64,000 bases of DNA from Sepiola atlantica. Lineage: Eukaryota; Mollusca; Cephalopoda; Sepiida; Sepiolidae. The notes beneath the pieces are model-generated. The model worked only from the letters and a program-made list of their open reading frames with translations. It did not search any database and was not told where the DNA came from. Position numbers and translations under genes: made by a program. Positions 32,081-43,979 of this stretch are shown here, one piece after another. The stretch spans positions 34,833,778 to 34,897,777 of the forward strand of contig OY744516.1 in assembly GCA_963556195.1 (NCBI GenBank), written 5' to 3'. Position 1 is the stretch's first letter. Every line of letters begins with the position of its first letter.

Positions 32081-33296
32081 TTGAACTATTACTATTGGAC
32101 CAAAAACTGAGTGAATTGAGTTGTAGATTGTTGTAAAACAACATTTGAATTTCTTTTAGTTCACAGATCTCTGGTTATTTTTGCAGTAATATTTTTATTT
32201 AGAATCTCATGCTCAAATTTGACATAAGTACTGAAGTATTCACAAAACTTTTTAAATATCTAGATATGACTAGCAGACTAGATCCTAAATAAACATACTA
32301 ATATTCTCCCCGTGCCCATCCACCACCAAATCTTCATCACTATCAGAGATTGCTGATGCTGTTGATGCTGCTGCTGATGATGATGATGCTGATGATGATG
32401 ATGCTGACCAGAGAATCGGGCATGTTTTGCCTGGAATGAATCATCACTTAACGCTTATGCATCTGGAAAAATAATAACAGAAAAAAAAAAGGGATTTCTT
32501 TCTACCGAACACATTTATTTATTAGTTGTGAGGATTCATTCAGCTTCTGTCGCGTTAGTCAGCCAGATTTTCTTTTCTATTTTATTTGTTTTTTTTTCCT
32601 TCTTCTTTTGGTCTCCAATGTTAATCGGGATGGATGCAGTGGCATGCAGAGGTCTGGTGATGCCTTGGTGAGACCCGGGTCCAATTCCCAAAGACTCAAG
32701 TACTGAGAAATATAATGAGAAAGGTAGATAGTTGAAAGATGCTTGTATGAAAATTTGGATGCCTGGGGCCACCACCCCGTCGCTCCACTCCCCCCTCTGG
32801 ATGAACTTATGTTTATTTGGGTTTTCACCTTCCGCTCGTCATTTGAGTTTCTCCAGAATATTTTTTTATCAGTTTTTTGACAAAATAAAGTGATATGATC
32901 ATGATACTATGAGTGAAGAAAACTGATTGAGCTGAGTTTTCCTGGAAAATCTCTAGATTGGAGGGGGAGGTATAATACAATCAGTTTCAAATTATCTTCC
33001 TTTCTTATAATATTTTTCAGCACTGGGACTTATACTTGAGTCTTTGGTACATACAATCAAGGTGTTGACTTCTGGCATTACCAGACCTCTGCACGTCACT
33101 GCCCAGGGGATAAAAATGAGCTCCCCCACCCCAACTGGCAAAAATTTAAATTATTCTTTGCATATATCTAAATTTCACTTCACTAGCTTTTGTTCAAAAC
33201 ACAGCAAAAGTTAAAATCCATCGTTATTTACATGAATTAAATGTTGGTGACCCCAAAATTGTCACAAATTGCACTTTTTCACAGATATCTAAAATT
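32081..33296. repeat. Interval with (GATGCT)n microsatellite, no gene
   Basis: A GATGATGCTGATGATGATG array lies at 32350-32407. Repeated phrases about 350 bp apart (CCAGACCTCTGCA at about 33085 versus the complement of TGCAGAGGTCTGG at 32646-32658) indicate a diverged inverted repeat. No coding support. Confidence 0.4.
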
Positions 33297-33800
33297 ATGC
33301 TCTCTCTCTTTCTCTCTCTTCCTCCCTCCATCTATTGTCACTTTTTCCCTCATCCAGGGGTGAGATATCTTTATATTTTGCAAGCTCACTCTCCAATCCT
33401 CATGCTTCAGTGGGTCAACCGTCTCCAAACTCCACTCTGTATAGTCTTATTCAATCACTTACTTCCAAGTCTTCCTTGGCCGGTCAACCATTCCTACAAT
33501 TCAAGACATCCATGCCCCTGCAACTGTTTATCCAGGACGATGAACATTCCACATGACCGTACCAGCATAACCTCTTCGTCTTTAGGATAACCGCTATGCT
33601 GGGTAAATGTAGTGCTTTCATCAAATCCTTCAACCTAATTGTGTTGGGTTTGGTCAGATTTCACATTGCAGTCGGGCGAGAGAGGACTGAGTGAGGACCC
33701 AACATTCGCGGCCATATAAAATGACGCTCATTACTTTTATCCTCAAATCAAACTAAAGTTGTGATTGATGGCTGCCTACACGATTCAAGGGAAACACTGC
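33297..33800 (-). pseudogene. LINE 3'-end fragment
   Basis: Minus-strand reading in shifted frames gives GMVDRPRKTWK and DYTEWSLETVDPLKHEDWRV then SLQNIKISHP, the GRPRKTWxxVxxxD…DRxxWR end block of LINE ORF2. GTGAGGACCCAACA is shared with the fragments at 35600 and 36570. Many stops. Confidence 0.5.
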
Positions 33801-34064
33801 CCATACGAGAGTGGGATGCTGCTTAAAATGTCTTCAAATAGGTTTAAATTTCACTTCCTCTCAAATATCTAAAAGTTCATCAATTATTTATACCCCAAAT
33901 CTAACAGAAGTTGTTATCACCGGTATAGGCGCAATGTCTGTACTGGTGATATAATTTAAGTAGGTGATTACAAGAAAACTCTGGGTTGGTTCTCAAATGG
34001 GAAAAAATTTGATTAAAATTTTTTTTTCAAACATCTAAAAGTCCATTTATTCAAGTTATTTATC

Positions 34065-34345
34065 TACCTCCCACAAGGTAAGATGTGACACAAGGCCGGG
34101 AAAGTGGGATTAGATAAGCCAGCGCTCGAGAAAGTGAGCACTCTGGCCATTTAAAAATTGCCTGGGCAGCCCCGTCGGCATTCCCCGGTAGAGGCGCCTC
34201 AGACAGTAAGCAATAAACTTACTCCTCCCCAAAGAGCCTGGGAGGGTGCACCTCCTAGAACTGCACAGGACCGGCAACCCCCAATAGACCGGCGTAAATC
34301 CAGACCCAAAGGCCCAGCCGATACCGGTTTATTAGGCGGGGTTGA
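34065..34345 (-). mobile_element. U2-related SINE, body type A, head lost
   Basis: Matches 22885-23200: CCCACAAGGTAAGATGTGAC, GCATTCCCCGGTAGAGGCGC, CAATAAACTTACTCCTCCCC, AGACCGGCGTAAATC. It lacks the GTAGTA head. The plus-strand frame 34158-34397 is a shadow. Confidence 0.75.
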
Positions 34346-34380
34346 ATTTTCCTCTAAATGTACCAAAATTTGTGAGAAGG

Positions 34381-34935
34381 AGTTAATCCTGTACTAATTA
34401 ACCGATCATTATGAATTTTGGAACACAGCTGCTAAGAGTGTGTAATGTGGGCTATACTTAGTTTAATTTAGTTTTATGCAAAGCAAGCAAGTGCTTCATG
34501 AAAATTCAGATACCTCTGATTTTTATGAAATTGTTAAACAATATTAGATATTAATTAATAAATACTCCACAATTTTCAGGGTTTTTTTTTAGTATTTTAA
34601 AGCTTTTTTAGGAGGCATAATATGGGCACAATCTCCCATTTGAAAATTCAAATATATCAGATTTGCATTGAATTTGATCTATAGTCATTCAAAACAAATT
34701 AAGCAAGATTTCCTAAATTTCAATTTCTTAAGACCCCTAAAGCTTAAGCCCTAAATTTGAGATATTTTCTAGAATCAAAATCATATAATAGATTTTGATA
34801 AAAATTAGAATTCTAGACATAAGGTTTAGTATAATTATATCTTAATTTTAATCTCCGTAATGGGGACATAAAAGTGGTGCTAAACTGTTCTCTATGGGGG
34901 GGGGGTAATTTTACTTGTCGTGGATGGGTATCCTT
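34381..34935 (-). repeat. R1 repeat, copy 2
   Basis: Inverted relative to copy 1: CTAATTAACCGATCATTATG, ACTCCACAATTTTCAG, CATAAGGTTTAGTATAAT and GGATGGGTATCC mark its course. It contains a G10 run near 34898. Confidence 0.75.
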
Positions 34936-35284
34936 TTAGCTATTTATATAATAAATCAAGTAATGGTGATTGCAAGGAAGGGGGGGGCACATATGCTTTA
35001 CTTGTTTTCTTTAATGGTTGTTTATTTGTTCAGTTGTTAACAATATTATACAATTAACACCTGAACACCGTTTCTTCTGTCTGTATAGTTAGCCCATAAA
35101 ATAAAAATTGATTAATTCTAAATTAGCCCTGAAATAATAATAAAAAATTTTTTTTAACGGTTGTCTTTTTGGTGATATGTCTTTTATTATTATGTTGTTT
35201 TTTTGAAAAGGGTAACGGTTCATTGATACAATATGGGCGTATGAGGAACTTAATATTTTCCTTTGGTTTAGACACATAATCACA
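34936..35284. other. Unannotated AT-rich interval
   Basis: No gene recognised. G7 run at 34980. Confidence 0.4.
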
Positions 35285-35700
35285 CCTCACTATCCAGATT
35301 TATCGTCTATGTTCCCTTTGACAAGAATTTTGACGCTGTCTGGCTGTCCTTATGCTAAGTCTCCAGTGATCACAATTGTGAGGATTGACTGTGTACATTT
35401 GCCACTATTTATGGTATTGCCTGATGGTTTCTTTCCATGTCTTCTTAGGGCATCCGGCTTTCTTTTTGATGTCCATTCTTAGGTCTCTGCAAGTGCTGAT
35501 ATACCCCTTGCTTCTTTCAATATGCAGGAACAAGCACATTTTTTCAGTAGAGTGTCTGACTTTATGTTGCATATCTACCTAATCATTGCTCTGTCATTTC
35601 TCTGGAGTCAAACAAGTGAGGACCCAACACTCGGGATGTTAGGATTGTGAGTTCTCTGAACTTTCCCCAAGCTGTCTTGACTCTGATGGTTGAACTTATA
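35285..35700 (-). pseudogene. LINE-R C-terminal fragment, copy 1 (deleted)
   Basis: Collinear with 36175-36710 (TATGCTAAGTCTCCAGTGAT, CACAATTGTGAGGATTGACT, TTCTTAGGTCTCTGCAAGTG) but with the central part missing. Confidence 0.65.
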
Positions 35701-36174
35701 AATAAATAACATAGAATGTTAAATTCCAATGACCACTTCTTCATTTTTTTTTTAAAATTCATATAACCTCAATGAATGCTTTATCTTATTATGTATGATT
35801 GGTAACCAAACGCTTTATCATAACACAATACCGACACAGTGTAAATGAGACCCAGAATTATTCCCGTTGAAAACAATATATATATATGTTTTACTCAGGT
35901 TCGAACATTTATACAGAAAACAATCAAATAGTGACTGACAACAAATATAAAACTTTGGAATATATGTAATTTATTTAAGTAATAAGGGAAGAAAATAATG
36001 TCATAAAACAAGCAAGATTTTATTTGGGGGGGGGGAGGCATGTATGAAGGAGTGTATGCATAATTGTTTGTTTGTAATAAAAAAAATAAACTTTTCAGAA
36101 TTGAATACATTAATATTTTGAATATTCAGGTTTTCTGTATTCATTAAAAGACAACTTCCAGCTATCACACACAC
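35701..36174. other. AT-rich spacer between two LINE-R fragments
   Basis: Nothing recognised beyond a G9 run at about 36026 and short TA runs. Confidence 0.4.
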
Positions 36175-36710
36175 TCACTCACTATCCAGGTTTATTTTCT
36201 ATGTTCCCTTCGCCAATAGGTTCAATGCTGTCCTGCTGTTTTTATGCTAAGTCTCCAGTGATCACAATTGTGAGGATTGACTGTGTCCATTTGCCACTGT
36301 TTACGGTCTTGCCTGACGATGTCTGTCCATGTCTTTTTAAGGCACCCGGCTTTCTTTTTGCTATCCATTCTTAGGTTTCTGCAAGTGCTGATATACCCCT
36401 TGCTTCTTTCAACATGCCCGAACCAAAGATGGATTGCCCTCATTAGGACATCAAGTTTTGGAATGGTCAATTTCTCAAGTAGAATGTCTGACCTAATGCT
36501 CTGTATCTGGTCAGGCTTTACATTCCACCTAATCATTGCCCTGTCATTTCTCTGGAGTTGGGCAAGTGAGGGCTCAACACTCACTGCCTTACAACATCAC
36601 GCTTCTTACACAGCTATCATAGACATTACCCCTGGTAATAATTGGGATGGCTCAGCATGTTAGGACTGGGAAAAGTTCTCTGAACTTTCCCGAGCTGTCT
36701 TAATACTTGA
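36175..36710 (-). pseudogene. LINE-R ORF2 C-terminal fragment, copy 2
   Basis: A 120-codon minus-strand frame: SLAQLQRNDRAMIRWNVKPD, LMRAIHLWFGHVERSKGYIS, LKKTWTDIVRQDRKQW and PHNCDHWRLSI. RNDRxMIRW…(R)WFGHVERS…KxTWxxVVxxD…NRxxWR is the conserved C-terminal order of many APE LINEs. Partly open, but the rest of ORF2 is absent. Confidence 0.8.
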
Positions 36711-36789
36711 CGTAAGTAAAATTTTTGAAGTAAAATAATAGTAATCACAAGTCAGCCATTTTAATCTTTTATCAATAGATTAAAAAATA

Positions 36790-37036
36790 GCTTGCATATG
36801 TTTCTGTTTACTATTGAAACTGAGTTCCAGTCTTTCGTTCTTCTTTGTAAAACATTCACAGAAAGAACACGTCTTCTACCACAACGAAAAAAGATTTTCT
36901 TTTCTGTGCCTACTGTCAAGTGGGAACCCAACCTGTTGAACACATTGCCGCGGAACTGCTTCCTTGCTAATTACAACTTAGTCATCTTAAAATTCACCGT
37001 CAACAAATTCTTGTCATAGACCACCCCAAAAATAAT
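36790..37036 (+). pseudogene. LINE-J ORF2 C-terminus, interrupted by R2
   Basis: Plus-strand frame with SVPTVKWEPNLLNTLPRNCF and NLVILKFTVNKFLS, a diverged form of the LWNxLPxxxF…FKxxVNKFLL block. The LINE 3' tail resumes at 37270-37335 (ATCTCGTTAACCCTTATTCT, CTTGGCCTTGA), so repeat R2 has inserted between. Confidence 0.7.
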
Positions 37037-37258
37037 CAAACTTTCCTTATTTTGTCCTTTAGTCCTAACATTCCATGAGCGAATTTTCTTATAAAGGGGG
37101 AAGAATTGCTGTTTTCTGGGTCAGAATCTATCCATCTAACACTTATCGTTGGTTAATTTTTGACCTTGAAGTAGTATTTCTTTTTAGCTCCTTACATCAA
37201 GTGGCTTCATGCCTTGTCTGGAGCGATTTCCATAACAAAAAAAAAACAGTTTTCCCCA
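37037..37258 (+). mobile_element. SINE-like repeat R2, copy 1 (5'-truncated)
   Basis: Contains CTTATTTTGTCCTTTAGTCC, AAAGGGGGAAGAATTGCTG, TTTTTGACCTTGAAGTAGTA and GGCTTCATGCCTTGTCTGG, ending TTTCCATAAC plus an A-run. Same order in 44775-45030 (minus), 45245-45480 and 52076-52320. It interrupts LINE-J, showing it is mobile. Confidence 0.75.
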
Positions 37259-37786
37259 TGATGTTTCTCATCTTTCGGCTGGCAATCATTCCCATCTCGT
37301 TAACCCTTATTCTTAAGTGGCTCTTGGCCTTGACGATCCCAGTAATAAATAAAAATAGAAAAGTTATCACATGTGTAATTTGGAGCAATATTGTGTTACT
37401 ATTCTGTATATGAAATTATTGATATATCATTTCATAAGATTTGTTAGCATTTTTTAAATTAATTTCCACGCCCATTCGACTGCTTGCATTGTTATATTTA
37501 CATCTAATTTTACATAGATTAAAAAAAAACATCACAAAATGGGGTATCATTATTTACCAGGTTTCCCCACAAAGGCAGTTCAATGCTGAATAAAGACTGC
37601 CACCAAAATGAACCCCAATTGTTGACTTATTATTCATTTCACAATAATCCATGTGTATCCAACTTTACATCCACACCAGAAACTGAAGAGCTACATTTAT
37701 CTCGTAATTTTAACGCTCACCGACCAGACTTCTGGTTTGAGTAATCTTCATGTGATTTACCAATTTAATACTAACTCTGTCAGAGT
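37259..37786. other. LINE-J tail, then unannotated AT-rich DNA
   Basis: 37270-37335 is the LINE-J 3' tail. The rest (37340-37786) shows no gene or known repeat. Confidence 0.45.
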
Positions 37787-38050
37787 TTGACTTGCGAGCC
37801 CTCCTTGTCTTTTTGGCTCGGAACAAAGTGTAGTATCTGTTCTCATACTACACTTCATCTTTTCTGTTCTCAGTCAGTGAAACAGAAATCCTTTGATACT
37901 GAGGTAACTTTAATTTTTTTCCAGATCCAGAGTTCCCCTTTTTGGAGAGCTGGATTTCCCCACATTAAAAACTGACCTTGTGTCTAACTCTGTCCTCGTG
38001 AGGAGGCAAATAAATAAGGAGTTGTAAGGTGCTCATTGGCATTAGGATGA
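37787..38050 (+). mobile_element. U2-headed SINE, body type B
   Basis: The head TTTTTGGCTCGGAACAAAGT then GTAGTATCTGTTCTCAT matches U2 CTTTTGGCTAAGATCAAGTGTAGTATCTGTTCT with a few changes. Immediately after, ATACTACACTT mirrors AAGTGTAGTAT, giving an 11-bp perfect hairpin with an 8-nt loop (37826-37855). The body TCAGTCAGTGAAACAG, GGAGAGCTGGATTTCCCC and the tail ACCTTGTGTCTAACTCTG, GTGAGGAGGCAAATA follow. The tail resembles that of type A. Confidence 0.8.
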
Positions 38051-38409
38051 ACCATGATCCTCTCTCTTTGGTGAAATAGAAGTGATGTTTAAGAGGAACC
38101 TTCTCCTGGTATTGGGTCTAATTATAGTAATACCTCTGGGTCTTGACAGGGATAGCCAAGACAATGATATATACATAATGAGGGTAGTGACTATGGATAT
38201 TGTTCACTTTTTGTGGGTCAGAGGTGACAATGTTCTTGAAGATGCTCTCTTGAATAAATGGTATATTCATGAAGGACAATGATTTTAACTGAACATGTTA
38301 TTTACTAATTGATATCCGGTGAGAGTTTGGAGGGGACATCCCCTAAATGGTAAAATTTACAAAAAAATAATGTGCCCACGTTACTCTTCATGTTGCCTAT
38401 AATATACAT
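38051..38409. other. Unannotated interval
   Basis: A 66-codon frame (38082-38282) begins with a hydrophobic stretch but is otherwise unrecognised and lacks splice or promoter support. Confidence 0.3.
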
Positions 38410-39060
38410 TCCATAATTCATAATGATCAGTTCATTTATCTTAGGAGTGAATCATATACATAGAAATATATATGTAAGCATATACACATACCTAACTTTA
38501 TATATAGATAGAAGAGATTATCTGGATTACCCGGAATTGCCCAGAGTAGGTTTAAGGATAACACCACATGCAACAGTATAGCAAGAACTAAGGAGTCACT
38601 TTTATCTGTACATTGATTTTCAAAGGGTGGGTACTGCACCCTCTCTGTTCTCCTCAAAAAATTAATCAAACATAGTTCATTACACTCCCTATTATGTTTA
38701 CTATCTATGTTCCTAATTTCATAAAAATCTGTCTAGTAGTTTTCAAATCCATGGGTACATTTATTTTCGGGGAGGAAGGGGGTCAGCCTCCTTTACATAA
38801 AACTAAATATAGCCCACATTACCCACCATTACACCGAGAAGCTATCACAGCCTCATTCACACAGACACACAAATATATATCAGGTGATATCAACAGGTGA
38901 TCACACAATGATTGATACAGTTGAATTTTGACAAGAAAACAAAAGATTTTATAATATCTCATGACGCTCCCTATTATGTCTACTATCTATGTTCCAAATT
39001 TCATAAAAATATGTCCAGTACTTTTTGAATCCATGGGTACATTTATTTTAAAGAAAGTGA
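38410..39060 (+). repeat. R1-related fragments with an 87-bp duplication
   Basis: 38410-38515 is the R1 3' end (CATAATGATCAGTTCATTTA…CATACCTAACTTTATA). An 87-bp segment, CTCCCTATTATGTTTACTAT…ATGGGTACATTTATTTT, occurs at 38682-38767 and again at 38964-39050, with R1-like TAAAACTAAATATAGCCCAC between. Confidence 0.6.
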
Positions 39061-39176
39061 TACGTTCTGTTCCTTTTGTTTCCCTCAAAAATAAATCTGA
39101 TGGGAAGATGGATTTATTGCTTGTTGCCTGAGATGACACCCTCATTCGGTAATGAGTGTTAATGGGATTCATCATC

Positions 39177-39442
39177 ATCATCATATTTGGTTTAATGTCT
39201 GTTTTAACATGGTAGCTTGTGTTAAATGGCTTTTAGAAATTGATTTAAAAACTACACTATCTTAGGTCAGGTCTTTACCCCTATTTCTCTTAAATCCATC
39301 CTTATCACTTTCTTCCATATTTTCCTTGACTTTCCCGTGCCAACTGGCCCTGCTACCCTAACTGTTCTACATCTACTAACACAAGCACTCTCATCCATTC
39401 TTTCAATGTGACAAAACCAACAGAGTCTCCTGTTTTGCACAC
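39177..39442 (-). mobile_element. LINE-A 3' part, copy 3, segment 1
   Basis: Same tail sequence as 11663-11902 (GGTTTAATGTCTGTTTTAAC, ATCACTTTCTTCCATATTTT, GTTCTACATCTACTAACAC). It starts at a (CAT)n run and ends at the LINE-J insertion. Confidence 0.75.
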
Positions 39443-40299
39443 ATCAAGATCTTTCTGATTCTTTCTCTTGCGACCTGGAGCACACGGGGGCTGGTTACTT
39501 TTAATACATCTAAAACCAAATTTCTCTCCTTTCATCACCAACGCTCTGATCCTCACTTTGTTCCAATTGAAATCAATGGCTCTCACCTTGAGGAAGCCCT
39601 CTGCTATGATAAGCTTCTGGAACTGACTTTCACTTCAGACCTGAAATGGAAGACTTACATCAAATCTGTTGTCAAGGTCGCTGAAAAAATGGTTGGATCA
39701 TCCTAGAGCTCCAAAAAGCATCTCACGCCTGACACCATCCTCTACCTGTATAAGAGTCAAACACGTCCTAAGATGGAGTACTGTTGCCACATCTGGGGAG
39801 GTGCTGTTGAGAGCACCCTCTCCTGACAGCACAAAACCAATTTTGAAATCTAGTAGGTGATGTCCTCTTCTCAACCCTACAGACTCTTTCTCACAGAAGA
39901 GATGTTGCTAGTTTTTCTCTATCGTTATTTTCATGGCAAGTGTTTCAATCTCATTCACAACAAAAACTCGTCTAGCTATAACCACTGTCAATAAATTATT
40001 GTTCTCCCTCTGTGTACTTAAAACTAAGCGGAACTTCCATGAGCAAAGTTTTATTCCTAGAACTACCCGTCTGTGGAACACAGTACCACGGGGCTTCTTC
40101 CTCACTGACTATAACATTGTTATTTTCAAGTCGAATGTAAACAAATTCTTGTTAAGCCGTCCTCTTAAATAATCAATTTCTGACGAGTTACAAACATCAT
40201 TACTAATCCCCTCCGTGTTTCACTGTCCACCTGACGAACTCATTAACCTTTATCCTCGAGTGGCCTTTGATAAGCGGTGACTCGTTTGTAAAAAAAAAA
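39443..40299 (+). pseudogene. LINE-J RT/C-terminal fragment inserted in LINE-A
   Basis: Shifted plus-strand frames cover the RT thumb region (LKKWLDHPRAPKSISR, RMEYCCHLWGGA-type block in another frame) and end FHEQSFIPRTTRLWNTVPRG, FFLTDYNIVIFKSNVNKFLL. The A-run at 40290-40299 after GATAAGCGGTGACTCG is its 3' tail. LINE-A resumes immediately. Confidence 0.75.
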
Positions 40300-41290
40300 T
40301 CTCTATACTTTCCAGATTTAATCTTTCTCTAAAGTCATCAGATCTAAGCCCATCTTTAAGACTCACATTACACATCCAACATATTCTTATATCATTTCTC
40401 TCCATGCAACACATATCCTCAGCCCTCACTGGCCAGGTTTCACTTCTATACATCATTACACTGCATACACATGCCTGATAGACTCTTCCCTTGGTCGACA
40501 GTGGTAACATTCTGCTGGTTAGGAATGGTAAAAGTTCCCTGAACTTACTTTATCCACTCCTAACTCTTTCTATCAAACCAGCAACAACTCCTTCCTGTGC
40601 TTCAGTTGCATCACTCTGAGCTCTCATCTGTCTCTATTATCTTACACTGCTTGCACAAAAATTGGTTATCATCTCTCAACGTACTTGTAATTCCACTGCA
40701 CTCCTTGTGTACCCAATGCTTAGAAGTACTATAAAAGCTTCCAACTTTTTTTATTGAGGCTTTCCAACACTACATCCACTGATCATCACCTTGGTCTTGG
40801 TAACATTCACTCTCAGATCTTCACTTTCCATAGTTTTCCTCCACATCTTTAACTTACCATGTAGACCTACCATTATTTCACAGCCAAGCACTGAATCATC
40901 AGCATAAAGCATTTCTTCCAGACAACCCATATGAAACACTCCGGACAACACTTTTAAGGCACAAATGAAAGGCAATGACTCAGTACAGAACCTTGATTTC
41001 CTCCCACTTTAACATTAACGCTGTCATTAAATGTGCTGTTAATTTTAACACAACTTTGAGCATTTCTGTACATTGCTTGAACAACCTTCACCAACCACTT
41101 ACTCCTAATTTACGTGAAGCCCACCAGATAACATCTCTTGGTACTCTGTCAAAAGCTTTTTTTTTAATTTACAATAGCAAAATACAGGTTCTTCTTCTTA
41201 CCAGGATACTTCTCTTGCATTTTTCTGAGGACAAATATTGCATCAGTGGCATAAAATTAAACTGCATTTTATCTATGTTTATCTGACTTC
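40300..41290 (-). pseudogene. LINE-A ORF2 fragment, copy 3, segment 2
   Basis: The minus-strand frames give MYRSETWPVRAEDMCC, RICWMCNVSLKDGLRSDDFR, EEMLYADDSVLGCE (the RT catalytic YADD block) and LRVNVTKTKVMISGCSVGK. That YADD sequence is the best-preserved RT active site among the LINE-A copies. Stops separate the blocks. Confidence 0.8.
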
Positions 41291-42059
41291 TTATTCACTG
41301 CTCAATTATTCTCTCAACCATTGAAATATAACCAGTGAATATGAAAAAATTGTCTGTTATACCTGGTGTATTGGATGACAGTAAGAGGACTTCTGAGTAT
41401 CAGGGGGAAACCTCCTTTGCCTTCCTTTATGACTTATCAAAATAAAATATTAATTAGTATTGAATATTAAAAATCAATGAAATCGATTAAAAATAAGTTT
41501 TTTATTTTTAACAACATGTACCAATATTTGGAATATAAATCTGATGAAACAGATTGTTTTATCTACTTTTTGTTAAGAAAATTATTCTGGTCAATGAAAT
41601 AGAAAATCTGGCTTTATTTTATACATACATACATTATATATATACATTTGATGTAAAATGAAATGAATGATGAGAATAAAAATTAGAAAAAGAACAATAT
41701 TTATTATATAATGAATCATCAAGTAGTTTGAACAAAAAAATAAATTTTTTTCCCTTTCCTTAACCCATGGATTTTCAAAAATGCTAGCCTTTAGCATTAG
41801 AGGATATCATAGGGATGAAACGGTAAAATTATATTACTGTTAGCACATATTTGAAAATATAAAACAATATACAAAAATATACAAAGTATTTTAGTAAAAA
41901 GAATCAACTTCGATGGAAAAATGTAACATGTCCAAAAAGGTTCATCCAGGATGTTATGAATGTTCAGCAAATATGGCAGAAATTCTTATTATCATTGCTC
42001 TATCTTGTATATTGAGCATTGACTTTTCAAGATAGGATTATTTTAAAAATAAAATTTTA
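41291..42059. other. Unannotated AT-rich interval
   Basis: No gene or known repeat recognised. The 68-codon minus frame near 41591-41797 is hydrophobic by composition. Confidence 0.45.
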
Positions 42060-42065
42060 TCTTTG

Positions 42066-42110
<45 letters not shown>

Positions 42111-42119
42111 GAACATACA
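42060..42119. repeat. (TC)n(AT)n microsatellite
   Basis: TCTCTC run at 42068-42094 followed by ATATAT to 42110. Confidence 0.9.
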
Positions 42120-42800
42120 TGTGTGCATCCACTGTACAGGCTGTGATTGTGCCGCTCGTTGTGCTGTTCCAAAGTGTAGTTCGATTCAGTCAGTGCTGCA
42201 GCCAAGGAATTCTCCCTCCAAACAAAACCACAACTTCAGTTTTAAAACAATTAACAGAGGTCTATTTCTTTTTTTTGGGGGGGGAGGGGGGAGGGTACAT
42301 ATGGTACTCATTTTCTGAACAACAGACTCATAGCTAAAAGACTTTTGCCCGACCAAATAAAAACATAAGTCTAACCTGACACTAACAGAACATCTGTCCC
42401 TGAGGGACACCGAAAGCCAACTGATGCTCAGATGTCTAACTAGCCTCACCTTCCAATCTTCTAGAATATATGCACCTTCCACCGAAAATCCTAAATATCT
42501 GATCTTGATCTCCGCCATCCCCATTCGACCACCCAGAAGGATCATCCTGATATCCACTAAAGATAACAGCTAGATAGTGTGCACCCAAAAGGGCTTGTCT
42601 GCAGACGATCTAGAAACACTATCTTTTCTAAAATAGGTTGCTCTCCGCGTGAACCCCCGTTTAATGAGGCACTTATTTTATTTCAAAGAAAAAGCAATTT
42701 CTGTGTGGTCAAACTCACAATCAGAAATATTTTCAATTTCTTCTGTGCCCCCGTCGAACATATCATATGCAGCAAGTCTTATTTGCATGTACCAAACATG
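42120..42800 (-). mobile_element. LTR-like repeat, copy 2
   Basis: Collinear with 6065-6773 (see that entry), with differences including a G8AG6-type run at 42278-42294. Noncoding; frames here overlap in several directions without domain features. Confidence 0.55.
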
Positions 42801-42899
42801 CCACATGTTTACATCTATATATGTATATACACATACATATACCTATATATAAGAACTTGTTACTAGAGTAAATTGGATGTCTAAATTTGCATAATGGTT

Positions 42900-43209
42900 T
42901 TAATTAATAATTACTAAGTTTTTGTCCCTATATTTTTATATATTTGACTTAAGCAACAGCTCTGTGTATAAATTTTATATTGAATAATTACTCAGTTTTC
43001 GTCCTTTTATTGTTATATAATTGACTTAAGCAACAGCTCTGTGTATAAATTTTATATTGAATAATTGCTCAGTTTTCGTCCTTTTATTGTTATATAATTG
43101 ACTTAAGCAACAGCTCTGTGTATAAATTTTATATTGAATAATTACTCAGTTTTCGTCCCTTTATTGTTATATAATTGACTTAAAGAGCAGTTCTGTGCAT
43201 AAATTTTAT
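42900..43209. repeat. 77-bp tandem repeat, about four copies
   Basis: TCAGTTTTCGTCCTTTTATT recurs at 42992, 43069 and 43146, exactly 77 bp apart, with a diverged first unit from about 42913. Middle copies are almost identical, edges diverged, as expected for unequal exchange. Confidence 0.92.
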
Positions 43210-43979
43210 AAGAAAGAAAACAAATGGATTACTAATCTTTTTTTGTACATTCTTCAAACTATTTCATATTTGCATCCGAATGGCGCATATATTTGCTTGC
43301 ATCCACAAAAATCGCGTGGCCCCGTTTTGTCTGAGCAGGGTATGCTTCCCTTTTAAAATCTTGAAAATTTGAAACTGACAGAATTATGTAAAAATGTGAT
43401 TTGTTCAAAATGTTTGACTATTTTTTTTTTTCGAAGAAGAATTTTATCTTATTTTTCTAAAGATGACCGCAACAACATCATCGTCATGTTATTCAACGTA
43501 AGTCATTCCAATCTTTTCTGATTTCTCCCACATAATTGTACTGAAATTGTACACAGCTACTTACAATTAAGCTTGATGAGATTATAGCAAATCTTATTAT
43601 AATTACGATCACGAGTGGCTGTTGTTTATCGTCATTATTTTCAATTAAGATTGCAAGCAGTGAAAAAAAAAACAAAAAAAAACGCTGCTCACGATTTCTT
43701 TAAACAGGTTTATTCGTTGTTCCAAATCGAATGACAAACACGTGAAGGAGATATCGTGATGCGTTAAAAATGACAGCAGTCCTTTAGAAAGTTGCATTTA
43801 CGGAGCAAATAAAAATGAAAGCGGCAGCACTATTTTGTTTTACTTGCTTTCTGATTAATTAACATTAAATATCACCTTTTGATATTTATATTTCGACTAC
43901 CTTTTCGCAGATTTGCCACCCTGCTTTCTTCAGATGTCATCTTCTTTTATGGTAATGCTTTTTCTTGTATACAGCATAA
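43210..43979. other. Unannotated interval
   Basis: No gene. The complement of CTGAAGAAAGCAGGGTGGC … GTCGAAAT at 43890-43934 resembles the motif in the fold-back SINEs. An ATG at 43463 followed 33 bp later by GTAAGT was considered as an exon and not adopted. Confidence 0.35.

Noticed and set aside
43463..43498. Short exon: ATG followed by GTAAGT
   Set aside because: Only eleven or so codons, Ser/Thr-rich, and no acceptor or supporting context; such coincidences are expected.
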